From Brachycybe producta (lineage: Eukaryota; Arthropoda; Diplopoda; Playtdesmida; Andrognathidae): a DNA stretch of 64,000 nucleotides. The notes under the pieces are model-generated. The model was not told the DNA's origin. It did no database searches and saw nothing but the letters and a program-made list of their open reading frames with translations. This document shows positions 36,041-46,633 of the stretch, piece by piece; the first letter of the stretch is position 1; each line of letters begins with the position of its first letter. The DNA lies in NCBI GenBank assembly GCA_036925085.1, contig JAUPFP010000004.1, positions 1,688,001-1,752,000 of the forward strand. Reading direction: 5' to 3'. A program made the position numbers and the translations under genes.

Positions 36041-36629
36041 GAAACTCAATCACATTTATACCTCGTTTAAAGTTTAAACTACAAAAACTAACTGTAGTTA
36101 AAAAGTTAACCACAGTTAATATTTTCTAGTGTAAACATATTATGTCGTCACAATAACCATGGTTAAATATCTGAACAATGAAGTTATCTCAACTGTATTG
36201 ACACAATTGAATGGTTAAATACGTCACTTCCTGTGTTCGAAAATAAATTTAGACTACAAACAACATGGCGAATAGTGAGAGTACTCAATTTTTGATTGAA
36301 TGAGGAATGAAACCAAACAGGAAGTGACACAAAATCATTTTAAACACAGGTGTTTTTTTTTTAAAAATGGAAACAAAAAAGTAATACTTCTAGCATACCT
36401 ACAGTTAACTATAACCTTGGTTATGTAACTGAGGTTAATTTGCATAGTGAAAACGAGATATTAAGAGTATTTTAATGTTGAGAGCTAGCTACCTTTCTAG
36501 TTTTTAAAACATTTTAGTTAGCTACCTTTCTAGTTTTTAAAACATTTTTAGTTTCACTTCATTTTAACTCCTGAAAGATAGACTAATCGAAGAGTTCGAA
36601 AAATCAGCTGTTCAAAAAACCATTTTAAA
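36041..36629 (-). mobile_element. Fold-back MITE, copy H, interrupted and rearranged
   Basis: A left-arm remnant (GGGAAACTCAATCACATTTA) precedes a CCTCG-type insertion (36061-36458). The right arm resumes at TTAAGAGTATTTTAATGTTG and ends type II (GTTCGAAAAATCAGCTGTTC). A 33-bp piece of the right arm is tandemly duplicated at 36486-36518 and 36519-36551. Confidence 0.7.
36061..36458 (+). mobile_element. CCTCG-type TIR element, copy 3
   Basis: Starts CCTCGTTTAAAGTTTAAACT and ends GTGAAAACGAGA; TA on both sides. Contains CAACATGGCGAATAGTGAGA and CAGGAAGTGACACAAAATCA as in copy 2. Inserted in fold-back copy H. Confidence 0.8.
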
Positions 36630-37019
36630 TTGTTTCCAATGTAATAACTTTTGTTGTGTAAAATATATTGTAGTTAAAACACAAGGTCAACTCTGCAGGT
36701 CTTCATTTTTTCTCCTATGGTTTTAATTGGGTTATATTGGTAAAGGAAGTTATGTTCATCATTATCATCATTATTATTATAAATAGATGTTGACACAAGT
36801 GGCATATTTTGTGTAATGTGTACATGTGCGTTACTTTTTTTTTTTCAAAAGTAAATAGTAGAAGGAGGCCACCATTGTAGCCTTGAAAAAATAACATAAG
36901 AACCATAGGATGAGGAGGCCACTTATTAAGTTATTATCACGTACACAAAAAAGCCATATTCATTCAAAGTAAATGGAGCTCATTTGTTTCTTTAGAAATA
37001 GAAAACCCCGTTCTCGCTT

Positions 37020-37051
<32 letters not shown>

Positions 37052-37116
37052 AGGATGTCGGTTTTTTTTCTGGTGTCATCATCTTCATCATCATCCTTGT
37101 TGAAAATTAACTATGT
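36630..37116. other. Gene-free stretch with (TC)n
   Basis: Non-coding. A (TC)n tract lies at 37025-37052. Nothing else recognised. Confidence 0.5.
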
Positions 37117-37735
37117 TTAAGGTAGTTTGAAAGTGTAAATGTTCCTCCAACTCTGTTTAGTGAGTCTTTTTAACTTTTAGAAGAAAAATGAAGAGAAACT
37201 TGAAAGTTGTTTAGAAACTAGAAGGGTAGCTCAATCACTTAAGGATAATTTCATGTTATCTTTTCTAATAAGCTTTTTATGATCCCACTTTATTTAATAC
37301 TACAAAATTAACTGCAGTTACATAACCAAGGTTATAGTTAACTGCAGACAAGCTAGAAGTGGTACTGTTGTGTGTTTCCATTTTGAAGACACACTTACCT
37401 TTGGTTAAATAATTTTGTGTCACTTCCTGTTTGTGCTCATTTCCTGTTAATTTTTCACTCCACATTCAGTCAAAAATTGTGCGCTCTCACTATCAGCTAT
37501 GTTGTTTGTAGGCTAAATTTGTTTTACCACAGGAAGAAACATATTTAAGAAAACTAATCATGAATTTCACCGTGGTTAATGTAACCACATTTGTTTCCAC
37601 TAGAAAATGAACTATGGTTAACTTTTTAACTGTAGTTAATTTTTGTAGTGGAAAAAAGATGTAAGTGAAAAGTATTTTTCAAATTTTGTCTTAGTCTATA
37701 AAAAGTTTATTTTGAAAGATGTTAACTTAGAATTG
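37117..37735 (-). mobile_element. Fold-back MITE, copy I, interrupted
   Basis: Type I left end TTAAGGTAGTTTGAAAGTGT; left arm GAAACTAGAAGGGTAGCTCA. A CCTCG-type element (37298-37661) sits in the loop. The right side resumes with CTATAAAAAGTTTATTTTGA and then degrades; the type II end is not recognisable. Confidence 0.7.
37298..37661 (-). mobile_element. CCTCG-type TIR element, copy 4
   Basis: Opposite orientation to copies 2 and 3: AAGCTAGAAGTGGTACTG is near the left end and CACTTCCTGTT is in the middle. The left terminus has lost the CCTCGTTTCCA part; the right ends GTAGTGGAAAAAAGATGTA. Nested in fold-back copy I. Confidence 0.75.
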
Positions 37736-37836
37736 TTTTCAATTTATTAGGTTTTCTGTAACATGAAAAAAAAAAATCTGATGTCAAATTGTTAATTTCT
37801 GAATTTATAAGTAAACAAAAGTGCTCAAAATGAATG

Positions 37837-37994
37837 CTAATCACACACACACACTGAATAAATCCCACTGAATTTCCCTTTGTAAGGAATTTACCAAAAG
37901 TGCCGTATATCTTTACGTGTGCAAATAAACACATAAAGTTTATTTTTAATTCTATTTTCGGGATGGTTTTTTCAGCGTGTGTGATTCTTCCCTA
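37837..37994. mobile_element. Small TIR element (GGGAAGAATCACACA), copy 2
   Basis: Left end CTAATCACACACACACACTG; right end, inverted, TAGGGAAGAATCACACACGC. Shares CACTGAATTTC...TTTGTAAGGAATTTA with the copy at 3151. About 160 bp, non-coding. Confidence 0.65.
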
Positions 37995-38905
37995 AAATCC
38001 TCTTTAATTCCTAAAGTATCATCATAAGGCGGTGAACCTCTCTCTTTTTTTGATAAAATGATATAAGAAAACATTTGTCCCACCTACATTACTTCCATAA
38101 TATCGTGACATATGTGTGTGGTGTGCGTGGGCCAACCACTAATTCTACAAGCGCACAAATGCACACACAGAAAAAAGTACCGTTACTTTTCTATTTATGG
38201 GTTTATAAAACTTACATCAATTCATTCATAGAACACATACTATAACCACCATTACCACCTCCACGATTAAAATTAAAATTAGATTACAGACATGAAACCT
38301 CCTCCATTCAATCATATTTTTCTTTTTCTTCAAAATAGATCAACAGGATAGATTGAAATAAGCAATATGATGATGATGATGTTGTTGTGTGTGGGGGTGG
38401 GTTTGCCACAAAATATAACCATTTGAAATGTTTGCAATATTATAGTAAAGGGGGGGGGGAAGGTGATCTAGATTCTAGAAAAAAGATTTTTTAAAGATGA
38501 AAAAAAAGAGTGAACAGTTGAAGGGAAATAAATGTATTTGGACTAAAAATAAGTAGGTCTCTTTATCTGTACCCACAACTGAACTAGTTATCATAAATAT
38601 CTCTTCTTCCATAAATACAACAAAATGTTCAGTGATCAATAGGAAATTCACTAACTTGCATGTTTGTTATTGTTGTATTTAAGCACAAACAACACGAATA
38701 CAAACACATATCAAACACAAAGAAATATTTGAAAAAGAGTAAAAAAAAATGTAGGGCGCAAATGTAATAATGTAACATCCATGTGTTACAATACGAAAAT
38801 TTAATGTAATTATTAACTTCTTCCATATGAATGAATGAAAAATATCATTTAATAATTAAACAGAAATATTGAGATGTGGACATGAGTGATATTAATAAAA
38901 GTAGT
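37995..38905. other. Gene-free stretch
   Basis: Non-coding. A GAT/GTT repeat lies near 38368-38386 and a G-run near 38451-38459. Nothing recognised. Confidence 0.5.
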
Positions 38906-39108
38906 ACCTGCTCTTGGCTAAAGTTTTTGGAGCAGGTTCACGAGTTGGTAGGAATAGAATGCGTGAGTCTACTGTAGTTGTGTAGGAGCCAATTCTAATA
39001 TGTGATAGTGAGCACCTACTCAGATTTCCGGAGTAGGTGCTCGATTTTCTCATGGCAACTTTATTCATATGAAAATTGAGCACGTACTCATTTCTTGAGC
39101 ACCTACTC
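38906..39108. repeat. Cluster of GAGCACCTACTC hairpins
   Basis: The 12-mer GAGCACCTACTC occurs at 39010-39021 and 39097-39108, inverted at 39031-39042, and with one change at 39078-39089. The 39010/39031 pair forms a perfect hairpin with a 9-base loop. CGATTTTCTCAT and ATGAAAATTGAG extend the 39031/39078 pairing. A weaker hairpin, ACCTGCTC / GAGCAGGT, lies at 38906-38937. Possibly subterminal repeats of a transposon; otherwise unexplained. Confidence 0.75.
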
Positions 39109-39197
39109 CACTTCTGTTTGAATAACTGCTCGCGTGTACACATGCTTAACTTTTAGTAATACCATTTTTGCTTAAGTTTGTAATAGATATAGATTTA

Positions 39198-39828
39198 AGG
39201 CCTGCTTCACAAAAGACCACCTTGTGGTGCCACAATATCACACAAGCTACGGCCACCATTTTTTCTGCATTGCATTGGCAAAAAATACAAGTAGCCCGCC
39301 CTGTTAGCAGACCATAGTTTTAAATGAATTTCTTTACACGAGCCACTCAGTGTCGCCACCGAGAGGACCATGTGAAGTAGACCCCTCAGCCATATTTTTT
39401 ACGATTTTCGGCGGTTTTCGGATAAAACTCAGCGGAAGTCATAAAAACTTTATAAAAACTTTAATAAAGAAAGTAATTTCATTTATTAGGGCACTCGACT
39501 AAATTCCAATTTTCAAGTTCCAATAATTGAAACTTATTGTGAATAAAATAAATCCTGTTTAGTTTCTCAAGTCCCAACGAGGAACGACGGCCATTGCATA
39601 AAAGTAAAGTTATGGAGAACATGCTCTCAAGTGCAACTTACCCAGAGCACATTCCCAAATATAATCCTGTAAATTTATTAATATTAAACTTTTTTCGGCT
39701 AAGCTGAAATTATTTTTGTCAGCTAGATAACAAACAGCTAGAGCCATAAAATTATTCGACGGATTTTGGCTGCAATAAAAAAAATTCGGCTAAGGCGGCA
39801 TCTGAAGGGTCTAATGTGAAGCCTGCCT
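39198..39828. mobile_element. PIF/Harbinger-like MITE, copy 1, interrupted
   Basis: Left end AGGCCTGCTTCACAAAAGAC and right end, once the insertion is set aside, ATGTGAAG followed by CCTGCCT, the inverse type. Shares GACCAC(C/T)TTGTG and GTGTCGCCAC with the intact copy at 63304. It is interrupted at 39378-39813 by another element. Its own 3-bp target duplication is not clear. Confidence 0.7.
39378..39813. mobile_element. 436-bp hAT-like element with perfect 8-bp duplication
   Basis: Termini TAGACCCCTCAG and CTGAAGGGTCTA are inverted repeats (11 of 12). The flanks ATGTGAAG (39370-39377) and ATGTGAAG (39814-39821) are identical 8-bp direct repeats. Removing the element and one repeat restores a normal Harbinger-like end, which confirms the boundaries. 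An 8-bp duplication fits hAT (or P-type) transposition. The interior is AT-rich without a transposase; it contains CGGCGG and TCGGCTAAGG patches. Confidence 0.85.
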
Positions 39829-40091
39829 GAAAGACAGGATAATAATGAATAAATTGCCTCAATAATATCAATCATTGACTTATTTAAGTACATGTAATAA
39901 CTGAATGAACTGTTTTTTTTAATTATTATTTGAGTGTTAATGGAAAAAGACAAGAACACAAACACACAACACTTTAAAATTATTGATTGGTTACACAAGT
40001 AAACAGTAGACAAGAATATTTAGCACGTCAATAATGTTTTATTTTCTATAGTAATGACGACAATGATGATGACAAATAAATTTTCTCTTAC
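39829..40091 (-). other. Intron downstream of the ZMIZ-type exon
   Basis: On the minus strand the intron begins at 40091 with GTAAGAG, a good donor. No next exon was recognised on the minus strand down to position 1, so this intron may span the left part of the window. Confidence 0.7.
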
Positions 40092-40341
40092 CTTGTTGGC
40101 ATAGAAGATACTTTGCTTTGAATTTGCTGATGCATGGCGGAAGATTTTCCACCAGCAATTCCTCCTGCGCCGCTGCCGCCTCCTCCTCCTCCTCCTCCAC
40201 CACCAGCACCAGCACTTCCAACACCTCCACCTCCTCCGCCACTTGCAGCAGCCGCAGCAGCAGCTTCAGCAGCTCCTCTTGCTTTTTGATGGCGAAGAAG
40301 TAACAAACGTCCTAATTCTTCACACCACACTGACAATAATG
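40092..40341 (-). CDS. ZMIZ1/2 (Tonalli-like) PIAS-type SUMO ligase, one internal exon
   Basis: Internal exon of 250 nt. The acceptor is TTTCTATTGTAG (AG at 40343-40342) after a clear pyrimidine tract, and the donor is CAACAAG|GTAAGAG. It enters with two bases of a split codon and leaves with two bases of the next (2 + 246 + 2). The protein begins LLSVWCEELGRLLLLRHQKAR, the conserved end of the N-terminal TPR-like domain of ZMIZ1/ZMIZ2 and fly Tonalli; vertebrate ZMIZ1 has a nearly identical WCEELGRLLLLRHQK. The split codon can complete the Ala expected before LLS. About 43 residues of Ala and Gly runs follow (Ala7, Gly6, Gly10), then GKSSAMHQQIQSKVSSMPT, resembling the next conserved stretch of ZMIZ proteins. 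ZMIZ proteins are nuclear coactivators (Notch and nuclear-receptor pathways) with a C-terminal SP-RING; that part is not in this window. The Gly/Ala block is encoded by mixed codons and is longer than the corresponding spacer I know from vertebrates. Confidence 0.9.
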
Positions 40342-40767
40342 CTACAATAGAAACAAGAAACAAAATAAAAATCAATTCTCTCTTTCTCTCTGTATACAAT
40401 AGATCCTTTTAATTGATAAACAACAAGCCATTTTGCAATACTTTTTTGTTAACATGTGACTTACTACATCCACAGTTCAAATTGGTTATATATTTTTTAT
40501 TTCATCTAACTAATACAAAAAATGCGGATTTTGTTTTGATTTGATCAGTTCAGGATGTCAAAAAAAAAAAACTTGTGAAATTTGTTTATATAAAAAAAAC
40601 TGACAAATTCCTTAGAAAGATGTGGACATACTTCCGGTTTATGTCATGTTTTTGCATGTATTGCACGTCTTTAGATGAACATTTAACTTTTTATGCCTAT
40701 CCCTGGCAAACATAAAACATGTATGGACTTTTTATAAGTCCATATATTTATTATAGTATTACTATAT
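40342..40767 (-). other. Intron upstream of the ZMIZ-type exon
   Basis: Non-coding. It ends at 40342 with an AG acceptor on the minus strand. The preceding ZMIZ exon, which should encode the rest of the N-terminal domain, was not found between here and 64000. Confidence 0.65.
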
Positions 40768-41400
40768 ATTGAAACCGTTTAACATGAAATGGAAGAGATC
40801 GAAATATTAAGCTGCGAGAATCACTAGACGGTTATTTGCTGTGGTAGGCTTACAATAGCACTTAAACGAATTTCGTGTTAAAAGAAAGATTTTTGTTATC
40901 ATAAGGCGGCGTTTCCCAAATGGTGTTCCGCGAAGGAAAAGTAAGGGTTCCGCGAGAAAATTAAAAAAACAAAAGACATTAAATTTCACTGTAAAAAATG
41001 TATAATTCTAATAGTTTCTTAAAATAATTAAAATTGTAATTTAAGTAGTTACAGCATGTCCATCTTCAGACATTCCAACACAACTCAAAAATTTAAACGA
41101 GACATAAAATTTGTTGTAATTTGTATGCGATTTTTTTAAAAATATTAATTAAAAGTGAATATGATTCCCTAAATTATTATTTTATTAAGACTATGTGCAT
41201 ATTATTTTTATCCATATCTACTTTTTCTGACATTTTTCTCACTTCCATATAAGGCATTATGTAAAAGTACTTATTGGGGTTCCGTAATATTTTTTTTAGA
41301 AATTATAAAAAGGGTTCTGTAGCCAAATAAAATTGGGAAACGCTGTCATAAAGTACCAAACCAAAAATATATTTCGTTTTATCCTTTTTCGAGTTAAATT
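40768..41400. mobile_element. Pogo/Tigger-like element, copy 3, interrupted
   Basis: Left end TTGAAACCGTTTAACATGAA followed by ATGGAAGAGATCGAAATATT, as in copy 2, and later ACGAATTTCGTGTTAAAAGA. Broken by a hAT-like element (40907-41345). The right end is uncertain (TTCGAGTTAAATTTTTATG). Confidence 0.6.
40907..41345. mobile_element. hAT-like element with 8-bp target duplication
   Basis: Left terminus CGGCGTTTCCCAAATGG and right terminus, inverted, CAGCGTTTCCCAATTTT; the CAGCGTTTCCCAA type is characteristic of hAT elements. Flanks TCATAAGG (40899-40906) and TCATAAAG (41346-41353) match in 7 of 8 positions. Length 439 bp; GGTTCCGCG and GGGTTC(C/T)G patches lie near both ends. No transposase. 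It lies about 570 bp from the ZMIZ-type exon. Confidence 0.85.
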
Positions 41401-41430
41401 TTTATGAATGTAAATAGAAAACTTTACTAG

Positions 41431-41432
<2 letters not shown>

Positions 41433-41478
<46 letters not shown>
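41433..41478. repeat. (GT)n microsatellite
   Basis: 23 uninterrupted GT units. Confidence 0.97.
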
Positions 41479-41482
<4 letters not shown>

Positions 41483-41532
41483 AATGTTGCAATTATATTA
41501 TATTTCTATGTTGTTTATCTTGTAGGTATAGA

Positions 41533-41880
41533 AAAATAGTTGTGTTGACGTCAATCACGAGAGAGCAGCATCATGAACAAAAAGTTATTCAAATGATAAT
41601 AGCAACCAACTTGACAAAGAAAAGAACGTCATACTGGTCTATTTCCATCAATTTTTCTTCCTTCTTTTTGAGAATAGTTATAGATATTCCTCTTATTTAA
41701 CAATAATGGCATATCCATGCTGCATTTCAATTGGGTTTGTATATGTAAGCATGGCGAAATGGGGGTATCTTCATGGTTTACTTGGATTCATTGACAATGC
41801 ATTGCTTATGTTGCTTTTACACAACATTGTCCCTCTGCCATAGGCTCTTTTGTCTGCTTGCAGAGTAATTATTTAAATTC
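41533..41880 (+). mobile_element. LINE 3' end, second copy
   Basis: Carries TTGTCCCTCTGCCATAGGCT and TCTGCTTGCAGAGTAATTA, the same 3' UTR hairpin block as 30322-30650. Upstream, a degraded frame still shows Arg-Thr-Ser-Tyr-Trp-Ser, matching RTDSYYWS of the first copy, and ends at the TAA at 41698. More diverged than copy 1. The 5' limit is uncertain. Confidence 0.6.
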
Positions 41881-42560
41881 AAATTATTTCCCGCACATAG
41901 AAACAACCTCAATGTTGCGATTTAAAAATGGTGTTATTTTTTAATGTTGTGTAGATTTTTCTTTGTAGGACAAGGAATTTACCAAAACTTTGCACTCAGA
42001 AATTAGTTTGACTTACTTTCATAAGACGAGGAGAATCTATCATTAAAGCTATCAAAATTTATTATTCCATATCTGTTTAGTAAGTTACCGAAATATGATT
42101 TTAGAGGACTTTTTGTTTGTAAATATGTGAAATGAAAAAGATTATTGAAAAAATACAGCAAGCCAAAAAAAAAAAACCATTACTGCCTTTAGTAGAAAAG
42201 AAGTGAGAAATTGCATTATTTTCTGGTTCTTATAACCAAGAAAAGAAAGGGCTTCATATTTGCACATACACACAACTTTTAGTTATCTAAAAAAAGACAC
42301 TAAACCCATTTCAGGTACCGGTAATAAAACATTTAGGGTTGTAAAAATACATTGGATATATAAAGCAAGAAAGAGTGAGAAGAGATTTTTCTTTTTTGGA
42401 AGTCATTCACTTCACTAGTGATGACTCTGATGACAGAGTTAAACACTTGCAAATCAAAGAACACATTGTTTTAACAATGTTAAAACAATGTTTTATATAT
42501 ATTATATATACCTAGGTGTAGTCCTAGATAATAAACTTTTTGGACAAAATTTAAGTCAAA
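41881..42560. other. Gene-free stretch
   Basis: Non-coding. Contains a perfect 27-bp palindrome (42464-42490). Nothing else recognised. Confidence 0.5.
42464..42490. repeat. Perfect 27-bp palindrome
   Basis: CATTGTTTTAACA, a central A, then TGTTAAAACAATG. Thirteen-base arms without mismatch. Function unknown. Confidence 0.85.
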
Positions 42561-42913
42561 AGTCAAAATGAGGAGCAAAATTACGACAAACTAGAAAGGG
42601 TTTTAGGAAGGATAACGGTAGCTCAATCACTTACAGATATTTTCATGTTGATATCTTTGAAAATAAACTTTTTATGAACAAAAACTAACTAAATATTGTC
42701 TCTGCTAAGCAACGTCTGCTTAAAGTTGGGTCATTTTGAAACTTGACATAAAAAGCTTATTTTAAAAGAATATCAATATGGAAATTACCCCTAAGTGATT
42801 GCGGCTACTCTTCTAGTTTCTAAAACACTTTCGAATTTCTCTTAATTCTTCACCTTGAAGACAGAATAACGAAGTTTTTTAAAGAGACGTTTTACACTTT
42901 ATAACCACCTTAA
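42561..42913 (+). mobile_element. Fold-back MITE, copy J
   Basis: Left arm AATGAGGAGCAAAATTACGA, GGTAGCTCAATCACTTA; right arm GATTGCGGCTACTCTTCTAG and a type I end (GACGTTTTACACTTTATAAC, then CCTTAA). The loop holds CTGCTAAGCAACGTCTGCTT, also seen in copy K. The extreme left end is missing. Confidence 0.75.
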
Positions 42914-43365
42914 AACTAACTGCTCAATGCTTATATTCCTATCATTGGAAAGCATTACGATTTGAACAAATGTGTATGTTTCCAAACCACAGGATTGTCA
43001 AGCCAGAATTGACTGTCTGTACCCAGTTTTAAAAAACCAAAGTGAAAATGAATGAATGAAATTTTGAGTTAGAAGGAGATGAAAGAAAATAGATTTGATG
43101 CATTGCATTGTACACTAATAATCATTGGTATCAATGATTTAGGGGGAAAACAACGATCTGTAATTAAGGTCACAGGAAATACTATTTCCGGATTGTCCAG
43201 CAGATGTTTATAACTTTATAGGTGAAATTTGTATATAGGTATGATACATGTTTGTATCTACAGTAGCTATTTGCAGAGAGAAAGAGAGAGAGAGAAAAAG
43301 TTTAAAATACTAACTGTAGTGTAACTATCTGAGAGTTATGTTCAAGAATCTGAACAATAAATATG
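42914..43365. other. Gene-free stretch
   Basis: Non-coding; a (GA)n tract lies near 43275-43297. Nothing else recognised. Confidence 0.5.
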
Positions 43366-43516
43366 CAGTCATACCTCCCTTAACGGTTACCTCTTAGAAT
43401 AATACCTCGCAACAACGTAACTGACCATATTATACCTTTGCACAGAAAACACCTTAACATTTGCATTTACTTGATCAACGATACGATTTTCAAGTATCGT
43501 TAAGTGAGGTATGATT
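43366..43516. mobile_element. Pogo/Tigger-like MITE
   Basis: Left end CAGTCATACCTCCCTTAACG and right end CGTTAAGTGAGGTATGATTT are inverted repeats over about 19 bp. CAGTCATACCTC-type termini are typical of Tigger/pogo-like MITEs. About 150 bp, no coding sequence. Confidence 0.7.
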
Positions 43517-46447
43517 TTACTCGCAAATGAAACCATCCTATAACAAGTCACCAGTAATTTTAAATACTTTTAACACTTAATCTAGTTCAAGTGATGAATT
43601 TCTGCATTGAACCAGTATGATCTTGTTGTTTTACTCCTTTTTCTCCTCCAATGAAATATTAGTATTTCACAGTATTTGAAATTGACGTGTTTTATCTGAA
43701 GGTGTGTGGTATATGTGAGTGTATTTGTTGAAAGAGTGAGTGTGTGCAATTGTGCATTTTAATCCTTTTATTTGGCAATGGTAATAAACACACAATTTTT
43801 AAGTAAAAAACGGGTGTTGAAAATAACTTGTACACTCAACTCACACACAATGAGGATAAACTGGTACGAAATTCATACATTATTTCCTCAGGTGAACTCC
43901 TAGAAATGTGGTTTGCTTATGGGCTCAATTGAACAAATGCCAAAGGAGAGTAAGTGCCAACCTGAACAAGCACCAACTTTTAATAGGCGCCATATTTTTT
44001 TGGCAGTAATTACACGTTTCAATTATGGAGCATGTTCAAATTTGTGTGGCCACATCCATCTCACCTTATAGGACCTAATTAAATTTCAAATATGGGTCTC
44101 AAAATCCTTGATTGGCTGGCGTCTTGTTCTGACTTCAGTAGTACCTGTGACTATAAATCTCTATCAGTGAACTTATCAAAGTTATCATATTTTTATAATA
44201 AAAATCATATAACTTCTATAGCTGATCACAGTGATCATCACATCAATATTGATTAGTAAGGAAAATCAGAAGAATGCGTTTTTCTATAAAAAAAAAAAAG
44301 AATACGGTCAGAGGAGGAGAGGCTAAAGATTAAACTAGTATTTAAAACTATTGTTTGCTCACATTAGAACTCTAGCGTCTACTCAGTTTCTTTTACTGAA
44401 AAACGCATTTTTCTAGTCGGATTAGGAAGAGGTTCAGATACCAATTTGACTTCAAAGCCTCTGAATTTTAACCTCTAACAAGGTTCTTTGAGTGAAAAAT
44501 GTTTTTTTTTTGTTTGGTTGCCTTAATGATTTTATTCTATTTCATTATTGGGTTCATACTTTAAATTTGATTTCGGTCACTTCAGGTCAAGTATGATGAC
44601 CATCATCATGTATGTGTGACCCTTGACTTATCTTATTGCTAAAGTGTTGAAAGTGAATCATTGGAATTGTATTTTAAATTGACAATGAAAGAGTATATTA
44701 CAAATTAGGTAGATCATTTTTAAAACTAAGAATTTTATTTTGTTTTGAAAAGTTAAAACCAGAATAAGAAAAATTTGTACCGGAAGAGCTTCCGAAATTG
44801 AGGCCATTGAGGAGGCATAGAAAATACACAACCTCAATTTACTTTCAATTCTTTTCTTTTACTACTTCTCAATTCAAATTGGTCTTGTGCTTTTTTCTTT
44901 CATTTCACACCTTTTTTTCTCTTCTTCTTCTTCCTTTCAATAGCCAAAAAGAAACACTAGAATACAATGAACTTTTTTTTCTTCTTCTTTTCAATCGATT
45001 TTAAAAGATTAGGGGGCTGGTTTGCTTGTGGCCTGTAATGAGGTGTAAACGGTTGTTTTTTTTATCATGGAGAAGTACCTAGTAGAACCAAGCTCATTAG
45101 CATGAAGTTTGGCATGTTATCTTATAGTTAAAGGGCACCAAAAAAAAACCAGGGGAGCAAAAAAAAAATAATACCATCGAACTATTGATGAATAATAAAC
45201 ACGTTTTGAATTTTGAAAACAAAGATAAAGTTCTTTGATTCTTATTTTTTTGGGGATTTTGGCTAAATGGAAATTTAAAACTCATATTTATTTTATTTAC
45301 TTTTATAGTTTTTCTGAAACATGGAAAAAACCTAAAGGAAACACATACAAAAAACCCTCCACAAACATAACAAAGGGAGCAGAAAAAAAAACTGCATTCC
45401 TCAATGTCTACAAAAAAACTTGTCATATGCCACTACTACTTCAGTATTATATTTGGTGGAAGTTCCTCTTTTCTCACTCTCAAATGTGACCTTTTTCTCT
45501 CTCTTTTTACCCTGTCTCTTAAGTTTATCTGACATTTTGTGATAGAGAGAGGGAGACCCCGACATAGATCTCCACCATAGGCCACCATCATCAAAAAACA
45601 CACTGTTGCTTCATTCAATGTTTAGTAAGCTAGAAAAAGAGGAGGGTAAAATAAGTGCCCCCCCCCCCCATTTTTTTTTCTTGAACACGTCGCCTCCAGT
45701 TAAGAACAAGTTCCGATTTCTTATGTTGTACCAACCAAAAAAAGAAAAGTGGTTCACGGGTCAACAAGGTGAAACGAAGGGACTTGTATCATAAAATTTG
45801 TGTGTTTGGTCCCAAAGCTGACGAAAAGAGATTTTTCTTTTTAGAAAGACTGAGAGTGTGGTTTCAAAACAAGACAAGATTCTAGCCTCCTCCTCATCTT
45901 CCCTCCTTTTTTTCCTCCCTTATCCTGAAATGTGTAGGAGCCACAACTAACACACCCCTCTAGTAAGAAATCCCATAAACCCCCCCCCCCCCTATTCCCA
46001 TCTCATTTATCCCTTCTTTTTTGATAAATGTGTTTGTCAGCTGGTAGAGAACCTTAATACACACAGAAACCTCAAAAAAAAACATACCCAACCTACCCTC
46101 AAATCTTTCTCACTTGTACACGTGCTTCCTGTATAGAAGACCCTTCACAAAGTAAATGGTCCTAATTTGAAGGGGAAGAGGAGGGGATGGGGTAGAGTTT
46201 GGGTCATTATGAAGATCTGAACTTCTAAAGGGATGCAAGGAATTTTTTTAAGAAAAACTAAAAAGAGAAAAAAGCCAATAATTGAAATACTACAAAAACA
46301 ACTACATTGTATTGCTTTTTAACTTAAGAGTTAAGAACATAATTTGTTCAATAGTCTTAAAAGTTTTGAAAACTTCGCAATTAGTCAAAATTTTAGTTGA
46401 AATTGGTTGAAAAACTTTAAAGCAGAACTTCTTGAATGAATGAAATA
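43517..46447. other. Gene-free stretch
   Basis: Non-coding. A/T- and C-runs (C-run near 45659-45669, another near 45979-45991) make several low-complexity frames on both strands around 44800-45800; none has domain or splice support. A 10-bp inverted pair TGCGTTTTTC / GAAAAACGCA spans about 44275-44411. Confidence 0.5.
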
Positions 46448-46633
46448 CAGTAGAACGTTGATTATTGGAACTAATGTCAGACATGCGTAGTTCCCATAAT
46501 CAAAAGTTCATATATTCTAACTTCCATTAGAAAAAGTGGAGAAAAAGATAATTGCAAAGAAATCTTTTCATTTCCATAAGAATAAGTAAAAAAAAAATGG
46601 TGCCTATAACTGATGTTCCGATAATCGACACTG
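46448..46633. mobile_element. Pogo/Tigger-like MITE
   Basis: TA then CAGTAGAACGTTGATTATTG at the left; right end, inverted, CAGTGTCGATTATCGGAACA. The shared GATTAT(T/C)GGAAC core supports a TIR. About 186 bp, non-coding. Confidence 0.7.

Noticed and set aside
38906-39108. CRISPR-like array of short repeats
   Set aside because: Repeats alternate in orientation, spacing is irregular, and the context is eukaryotic.
40039-40303. Glu/Val-rich minus-strand frame and Ser-rich plus-strand frame
   Set aside because: They overlap the ZMIZ-type exon in other frames and arise from the Gly/Ala codon runs.
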